A DNA stretch of 64,000 nucleotides from Oligoflexia bacterium (GTDB taxonomy: Bacteria > Bdellovibrionota > UBA1018): the NCBI GenBank assembly GCA_031292385.1, contig JARLHE010000028.1, positions 1 to 64,000 of the forward strand, given 5' to 3'. Shown here one piece after another: positions 57,861-64,000 of the stretch (positions within the stretch are counted from its first letter, which is position 1; each line of letters begins with the position of its first letter). The position numbers and the translations under genes were made by a program. Under the pieces are notes generated by a model. It was not told the origin of the DNA, did no database searches, and was given only the letters and a program-made list of their open reading frames with translations.

Positions 57861-59641
57861 TGATCAAGCTGCCGGGATAGTTCGGCCACGCGGCGGTCAC
57901 GCACGCGAAAAGTGGGAGTGATTTTTCCGCGAAAGCGGTTCAACTCGGGTACGCCCGCCCACTCGGCGACACGCTTGAGCTCGTCTTCCTCAAGGAGCTC
58001 AGCGCGCTCGGCGGCGTTGAACCAGATCGCTTCGATCTCAGCCCCGGAGGCATTGCTCAAATTCAGTTTTAAATGACGCTCTTTAAGCACCCGGAAATTC
58101 TTGACGCTCGCAGAGAGAGTGAAGACGGGCTCCGCGTTACCCGGCCCGAACGGCCCCATGCGCTCGAGCTCAATCAAAGTTTCGATATCGAGATCGTCGA
58201 CGGAGCACTCCCCTTCCGTGAAAAGCGGCTTGGCCTCCGCGTCTTCCGCGATCTCGGAAAGCGCCCGATCGAAGCTTTCCGCCAGCTCGTCAACGCGATC
58301 GAGCGGGACCGAAAGTCCCGCGGCGAACTTATGGCCGCCGAAGCCCAGAAGCGTTTCCGACGACGCACGAAGCGCCGCGAGCACGTCCTTGCCGCCGTAG
58401 GAGCGAACGCTGCCTTTGCCGAAATCCTCCCGCAGCGCGATCACCGCCGCCGGTCTTCTGAAGGTTTCAGTCACGCGCGAGGCGACAATGCCGACGACTC
58501 CTTCGTGCCAGCTGGCGTCAGCCACCACGATGCCGTGGCGAAAGCGGCCCTCTTTCATGCCCTTCTCGATTCGCTCGCGCACTTCGTCCCAGATCTTGTT
58601 TTGAACCGTCATGCGCTCTTGGTTGAGCTGCTCAATCTCCCGCGCTAGCGAGGCCGCGCGAAGCTCGTCGGTCGTGGTGAGAAGCTCTAGGGCGATATCC
58701 GCCGATTGCATTCTTCCCGAGGCGTTGATGCGCGGGCCGATCACAAAGCCCAGGTGGCCCGGGCTCAGTTCGCGCGACGCCACGCCGGCCGCCTGAAGCA
58801 ACGCGTTCACTCCCGGTTTTTTGGAATGCCTGAGAACTTCCAGGCCATGCCGCACGAGAATATGATTATCCCCCGTCAGCGGCACCATGTCGGCCGCGGT
58901 CGCCATGACGACCAGATCGAGGTGCTGCCTGAGATTCGGCTCGGCACCCGTCGCGAACCAACCGTCCGCCCGACCCCGAATTCTCAGAGCCAGCGCCAAA
59001 TAAAACGCGAGCCCACAGCCGCAAAGCTGCTTAAGACCGCTCTCGCAGTCACTGCGCTGGGGATTGACCACCGCCCATGCGGCAGGCAGTCCGCGCTTGG
59101 GATCGAGCTGGTGGTGATCGACCACGATCAGGTCGATTCCGAGCTCTTTAGCTTTTTCCGCCGCGTCAAAACTGGTGATGCCGCAATCCACCGTCAGCAG
59201 CACGCGCGCGCCAGCCTCCACCGCCTCTTCAACAGCGCGGACATTCAGCCCGTAACCGTCTTTGAACCGATCCGGCTGACGGGCATCGAATACCAAGCCG
59301 AAATCACGAAAAACCCAGGACAGCAGAGCCGCCCCCGTGGTGCCGTCGACGTCGTAATCGCCGAAAATCCGAACTTTCTCGCCTTGAGCGCGAGCTTGAG
59401 CCAAGCGGGCCACCGCCCGATCCATATCCCTGATCGATAGAGGATGCGTCAGGGACTCGAATTTCGGGTTCAGAAATTCCTGAATTTCGCGCGAGGTCTT
59501 CAGCCCGCGCATACGGCAAACCCGGAGCGTCAGCGCGGAAAGGCCCGTCTCCGCTTGCAGGCGATCGATATCCGCGGGATCCGAATCAACGACCTGCCGG
59601 GGCTTCCATTCCCGAGCTTCTACTCGAGTGGGTTCAAACAT
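57857..59641 (-). CDS. recJ: single-stranded-DNA-specific exonuclease RecJ
   Basis: A 594-residue 5'-3' exonuclease. DHH-family motifs are present: VRIFGDYDVDGTTGAALLSW (motif I), LLTVDCGITSFDAAEKAKEL, LIVVDHHQLD (DHH motif III) and GPRINASGRM. The DHHA1/OB region follows (SYGGKDVLAALRASSETLLG, FGGHKFAAGLSVPLDRV). Length is normal for RecJ. It overlaps secF by 8 bp. It works in recombinational and mismatch repair, with no functional link to Sec known beyond the common operon. Confidence 0.95.
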   Translation of the reverse strand: MFEPTRVEAREWKPRQVVDSDPADIDRLQAETGLSALTLRVCRMRGLKTSREIQEFLNPKFESLTHPLSIRDMDRAVARLAQARAQGEKVRIFGDYDVDGTTGAALLSWVFRDFGLVFDARQPDRFKDGYGLNVRAVEEAVEAGARVLLTVDCGITSFDAAEKAKELGIDLIVVDHHQLDPKRGLPAAWAVVNPQRSDCESGLKQLCGCGLAFYLALALRIRGRADGWFATGAEPNLRQHLDLVVMATAADMVPLTGDNHILVRHGLEVLRHSKKPGVNALLQAAGVASRELSPGHLGFVIGPRINASGRMQSADIALELLTTTDELRAASLAREIEQLNQERMTVQNKIWDEVRERIEKGMKEGRFRHGIVVADASWHEGVVGIVASRVTETFRRPAAVIALREDFGKGSVRSYGGKDVLAALRASSETLLGFGGHKFAAGLSVPLDRVDELAESFDRALSEIAEDAEAKPLFTEGECSVDDLDIETLIELERMGPFGPGNAEPVFTLSASVKNFRVLKERHLKLNLSNASGAEIEAIWFNAAERAELLEEDELKRVAEWAGVPELNRFRGKITPTFRVRDRRVAELSRQLDQ

Positions 59642-60629
59642 CGTGCGGCTTCGGCTCGGGACGGATCATGATCGGCTTTCTCTTCCCGGCGCCTGAGCCA
59701 TTGGTCTTCATATTGACCGCGCGCTTCTTTTGATGCTCGGTGATGTAAATCACGATCGAACTCGCGATAAAAATGGAGGAATAAGTACCGACGACGATGC
59801 CGATCATCAGCGTGAAGGCGAAATCCTCGATCACCTTTCCGCCCAGGAGCCAGAGAGCGAACACGGTCAGGAAAGTACAAGTCGAGGTCAAGAGCGTTCG
59901 CGCCAGGGTTTCATTCACGGAACGATTGACCACCTCGACGATCGGCATCTCCGGATGAAGCTTGGTTTCCTCGCGAACGCGATCGTAGACGATGATCGTG
60001 TCGTTATTGGAATAACCGATCAACGCCAGGAGCGCGGCCAGGATCTGCAGATCGAATTGCTTTTGGGTGATAATGAAAATACCGACCGTGATGACGCTGT
60101 CATGAAACAACGCGAGAACCGCGCCGGGCGCGTACCGATAGTCGAAACGGATGGCGACGTAAACCAGGATGCACAAGAGCGCATAGAACATCGACAAATA
60201 ACCGCTCATGCGCAGCGAGCTGCCGGCGGCCGGTCCGACGACCGAGACGCTCTGGATTTCATATTCGCCCGGCTTGGCGTCTTTGGCGAGCACGGCCGCG
60301 ACTTGCTGCGATACTTTATTCAACGAGCTTTCATCCGCCCGCGCCTTGATCAAATAATGCGAAGCCGCCGGATCTCCGACCTGCTGAATCTTAAGGCCGT
60401 TGATCCCGGCCGATTCGAATTCGCTGCGAACTTTTCCGATATCCCAGCTGGAAGGCGCCTTGATTTCGACTTCGGCACCGCCGGTGAAATCGACGCCGTA
60501 ATTCAGCCCCTTGGTGAAAAAAAGCACCACGGTGGCGAGAATGCAGACCACGGAGATCCCCATCCACACATGACGTTTGCCGACGAAATCAATATTGGTT
60601 CCAGGACGAATCAGTTGAAACATGGCCAT
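59634..60629 (-). CDS. secF: protein translocase subunit SecF
   Basis: A 331-residue six-span membrane protein that works with SecD to complete proton-driven protein export. N-terminal TM1 (GISVVCILATVVLFFTKGLN), then YGVDFTGGAEVEIKAP in the periplasmic loop, and YSNNDTIIVYDRVREETKL, SVNETLARTLLTSTCTFLTV and FAFTLMIGIVVGTYSSIFIA in the C-terminal helices. The start may be the ATG at 60623, which has a better-placed GAGAG. It is preceded by secD (six bases apart). Confidence 0.96.
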   Translation of the reverse strand: MAMFQLIRPGTNIDFVGKRHVWMGISVVCILATVVLFFTKGLNYGVDFTGGAEVEIKAPSSWDIGKVRSEFESAGINGLKIQQVGDPAASHYLIKARADESSLNKVSQQVAAVLAKDAKPGEYEIQSVSVVGPAAGSSLRMSGYLSMFYALLCILVYVAIRFDYRYAPGAVLALFHDSVITVGIFIITQKQFDLQILAALLALIGYSNNDTIIVYDRVREETKLHPEMPIVEVVNRSVNETLARTLLTSTCTFLTVFALWLLGGKVIEDFAFTLMIGIVVGTYSSIFIASSIVIYITEHQKKRAVNMKTNGSGAGKRKPIMIRPEPKPHDV

Positions 60630-60635
60630 CTCTCT

Positions 60636-62348
60636 TTAGATACTCAGTTGCTTGCCGCCGCGCGACTCAACCCAATGCAGGTAAGCGTCGAAAACCACCT
60701 TGCAGACGAAAACCGCCGTAAACAGGGTGGTCACGATACCGATGAGCAGCGAAACCGCGAAGCCTTTGATCGGCCCGGTGCCGTACATCAGGAGCACCAC
60801 CGCGGCGATAGCGTTGGTGACGTTCGCGTCAAGGATCGTACGGAAGGCCTTTTGGAAGCCTGCCTCGACCGCGCCGTGAATGTTCTTGCCGGCGTGAAGC
60901 TCTTCACGAATACGTTCGTAAATGACGACGTTCGAGTCGACGGCGATGCCGACGGTCAGCGCGATACCCGCGATGCCCGGCAAGGTTAACGTCGCCTCAA
61001 GACCCACGAGCGACGCCAGCACGAAAAGAACATTCAAAATCAGCGAGAAAGTCGCGATCAAACCGCTCACCCGGTAGTACACGCTCACGAAAATGAAAAC
61101 GGCGATGCTGCCGATGAGCGCGGCCATCGCGCCTTTATGGATTGAGTCGGCGCCCAGCGAAGGCCCGATCACCCGTTGCTCGAGAAAATCCAGCTGCGCA
61201 GGCAGCGCGCCGGCGCGAAGAACGATCGCAAGATCCTTGGCTTCGCGCATAACTTCGTCGCCGCCGCTCCGGCCCATCGTGATCTGCCCGCGAGCGCCGA
61301 TCTTGCTCTGAATGACCGGCGCCGATTGCACCAAGCCGTCGAGCACGATCGCGAGCCGCCTGCCGATGTTCTCGCCGGTCACCTTCTCGAAAAGGGCCCC
61401 GCCGCGAGGATTCATCGTAAAGCTGACGTTCGGCCGCTGGTCCTGAGGGTCGATCTGAACGTTGGCGTCTTGGAGGTCTTCGCCGGTCACTTCCGCTTTC
61501 GAATGAAGCAGATAAGGAACGAACTGCGCGCCGACCTTGTTAGGGCCCGTGCCGCCGACCCGCTCGAAGTCGATTTCGTCATCCGCCGGGATCTTGCCCT
61601 TCAGCATTTCATTGATCTTAGCGACGTTCTCGGAGAACTTGCCCGTCGACAAAGAAACCTTGGTATCGGCGACGAGCGCCGCGACTTGCGCGCCGGTCAG
61701 CGACTTATCGTCCGCGATTTTGAACTCAAGCTTCGCCGTCCGGCCGATGAGATCCTTGGCGCGCTCGACTTCTTTCACGCCCGGCAACTCCACGACGATT
61801 CGGTCCGAGCCTTGACTCGTAATCGAGGGCTCGGAGACGCCGAACTCGTCGATTCGGTTCCGGATGACCTCGATGCTCTGATTGATGGTCTTATCGCGAA
61901 TGTCCTGACGATAGGAGCTAGGGATCCCCAGCTCGAATTCGTTCGGCTTGTCGCCCGCAAAGCGCAAAGTGTACGCAAACTCCTTTTTCAGAAGCGCATA
62001 GATATCGCCGTGCTGGGCCGGGTCGAAGTCCACGACGATACGAGGATCTTCAGCCGGAAAGCCCTGCTGGATGAGCCGAACGGAAGTAAAAGGAATGTTC
62101 TTTTCCTTGAGGCGGGAGTCCAGGGACGATACTTGGCGATCAAGGACGTCCTTATAGACTTTATTGAAGTCGACTCCCAAAACCAGGTACAAGCCGCCTT
62201 GAAGATCGAGACCTAAATTGATTTTCTGCTTGAACGGAAACTTGGTCTTTTCGAGATCCAAACGGGCGACCGTCGGGTAAACATAGACCAACGAAAGCAC
62301 GGTCACGAAAATCAAAAGAAGGCACTTCGCCCACCAGCTGCGAGACAT
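60636..62348 (-). CDS. secD: protein translocase subunit SecD
   Basis: A 570-residue SecD. TM1, then GLDLQGGLYLVLGVD and the P1 periplasmic domain; the second half has six-span architecture with VSVYYRVSGLIATFSLILNV, LPGIAGIALTVGIAVDSNVV, IYERIREELHAGKNIHGAVE and GFQKAFRTILDANVTNAIAA. With SecF and YajC it forms the accessory SecDF-YajC complex at the inner membrane. It lies between yajC and secF as in many bacteria. Confidence 0.97.
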   Translation of the reverse strand: MSRSWWAKCLLLIFVTVLSLVYVYPTVARLDLEKTKFPFKQKINLGLDLQGGLYLVLGVDFNKVYKDVLDRQVSSLDSRLKEKNIPFTSVRLIQQGFPAEDPRIVVDFDPAQHGDIYALLKKEFAYTLRFAGDKPNEFELGIPSSYRQDIRDKTINQSIEVIRNRIDEFGVSEPSITSQGSDRIVVELPGVKEVERAKDLIGRTAKLEFKIADDKSLTGAQVAALVADTKVSLSTGKFSENVAKINEMLKGKIPADDEIDFERVGGTGPNKVGAQFVPYLLHSKAEVTGEDLQDANVQIDPQDQRPNVSFTMNPRGGALFEKVTGENIGRRLAIVLDGLVQSAPVIQSKIGARGQITMGRSGGDEVMREAKDLAIVLRAGALPAQLDFLEQRVIGPSLGADSIHKGAMAALIGSIAVFIFVSVYYRVSGLIATFSLILNVLFVLASLVGLEATLTLPGIAGIALTVGIAVDSNVVIYERIREELHAGKNIHGAVEAGFQKAFRTILDANVTNAIAAVVLLMYGTGPIKGFAVSLLIGIVTTLFTAVFVCKVVFDAYLHWVESRGGKQLSI

Positions 62349-62375
62349 TTCAGATCCTTTGCGACAATTAATTTC

Positions 62376-63970
<1,595 letters not shown>

Positions 63971-64000
63971 CTACTGTAAAAATGGATTACTGCGCTTTTC

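Noticed and set aside
59730..60989. 419-codon open frame antisense to secF and the 3' part of secD
   Set aside because: Shadow frame in high-GC coding DNA; secF/secD are certain from membrane motifs.
61176..62216. 346-codon open frame antisense to secD
   Set aside because: Shadow of a conserved gene; the translated product is Arg/Leu/Asp-rich without any recognisable domain.

Overview
The window is about 64 kb of moderately GC-rich, densely coded chromosome from a Gram-negative bacterium. Outer-membrane proteins (a porin, phospholipase A, other barrels), many lipoproteins and a classical menaquinone pathway are present. The gene order tgt-yajC-secD-secF-recJ, a DUF3014 protein, a RAYT-type transposase and several secreted proteases fit a Bdellovibrionota/Oligoflexia-like or deltaproteobacterial-type lineage. 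That placement is an inference from gene content; no rRNA gene is present. I see no prophage, CRISPR array or large resistance island.

Region by region. 1-340: the 3' end of an insertion sequence (C-terminal transposase fragment) abutting a lysR gene. 338-2552: lysR divergent from a yceI-nitroreductase operon. 2553-3609: tandem duplicate PAS-only proteins. 3691-10125: a YfdX-like protein, a TSUP permease, an aldo/keto reductase, Dps, an alpha/beta hydrolase, and an AlkZ-related/metallophosphoesterase/YjbQ/DUF333 overlap operon that runs to 11020. 11163-11810: RAYT gene plus a near-perfect 48-bp palindrome. 11825-13728: aguA-aguB, converting agmatine to putrescine. 13725-20849: HMG-CoA synthase, phospholipase A, a PoxB-like ThDP enzyme, small membrane proteins, a porin and a metallo-hydrolase.

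20857-30821 is the quinone region. menG(ubiE)-arsC/spx-like-PIF1 helicase run leftward. menF-menD-menH-menB-menA-menC-menE run rightward, giving nearly the whole chorismate-to-menaquinone route; only the DHNA-CoA thioesterase is not seen. A 159-bp MITE with perfect 25-bp inverted ends sits between menF and menD and shares its end with the IS remnant at position 323.

30876-36596 is a secreted protease island: a subtilase (S8) translationally coupled to an unknown secreted protein, a DUF3443 lipoprotein carrying two pepsin-like DTG/DSG motifs, and a sedolisin (S53) lipoprotein. 36597-47290 holds a palindromic element, TetR/GH92 mannosidase, metG, a pair of Cys-rich secreted paralogues flanking a heptad-repeat lipoprotein, an RRM protein with a Shine-Dalgarno-sequestering leader, three very small genes, a fatty-acid desaturase, and tRNA-Leu(CAA) beside a 100-bp palindrome.

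47291-64000 is mostly housekeeping: ldcA, engB, an FHA/sigma-54 activator, a FliL-like protein, accA, gmk-spoT (without rpoZ), and the leftward operon tgt-yajC-secD-secF-recJ-hypothetical.

Functional calls rest on motifs and remembered family patterns; no database search was run.
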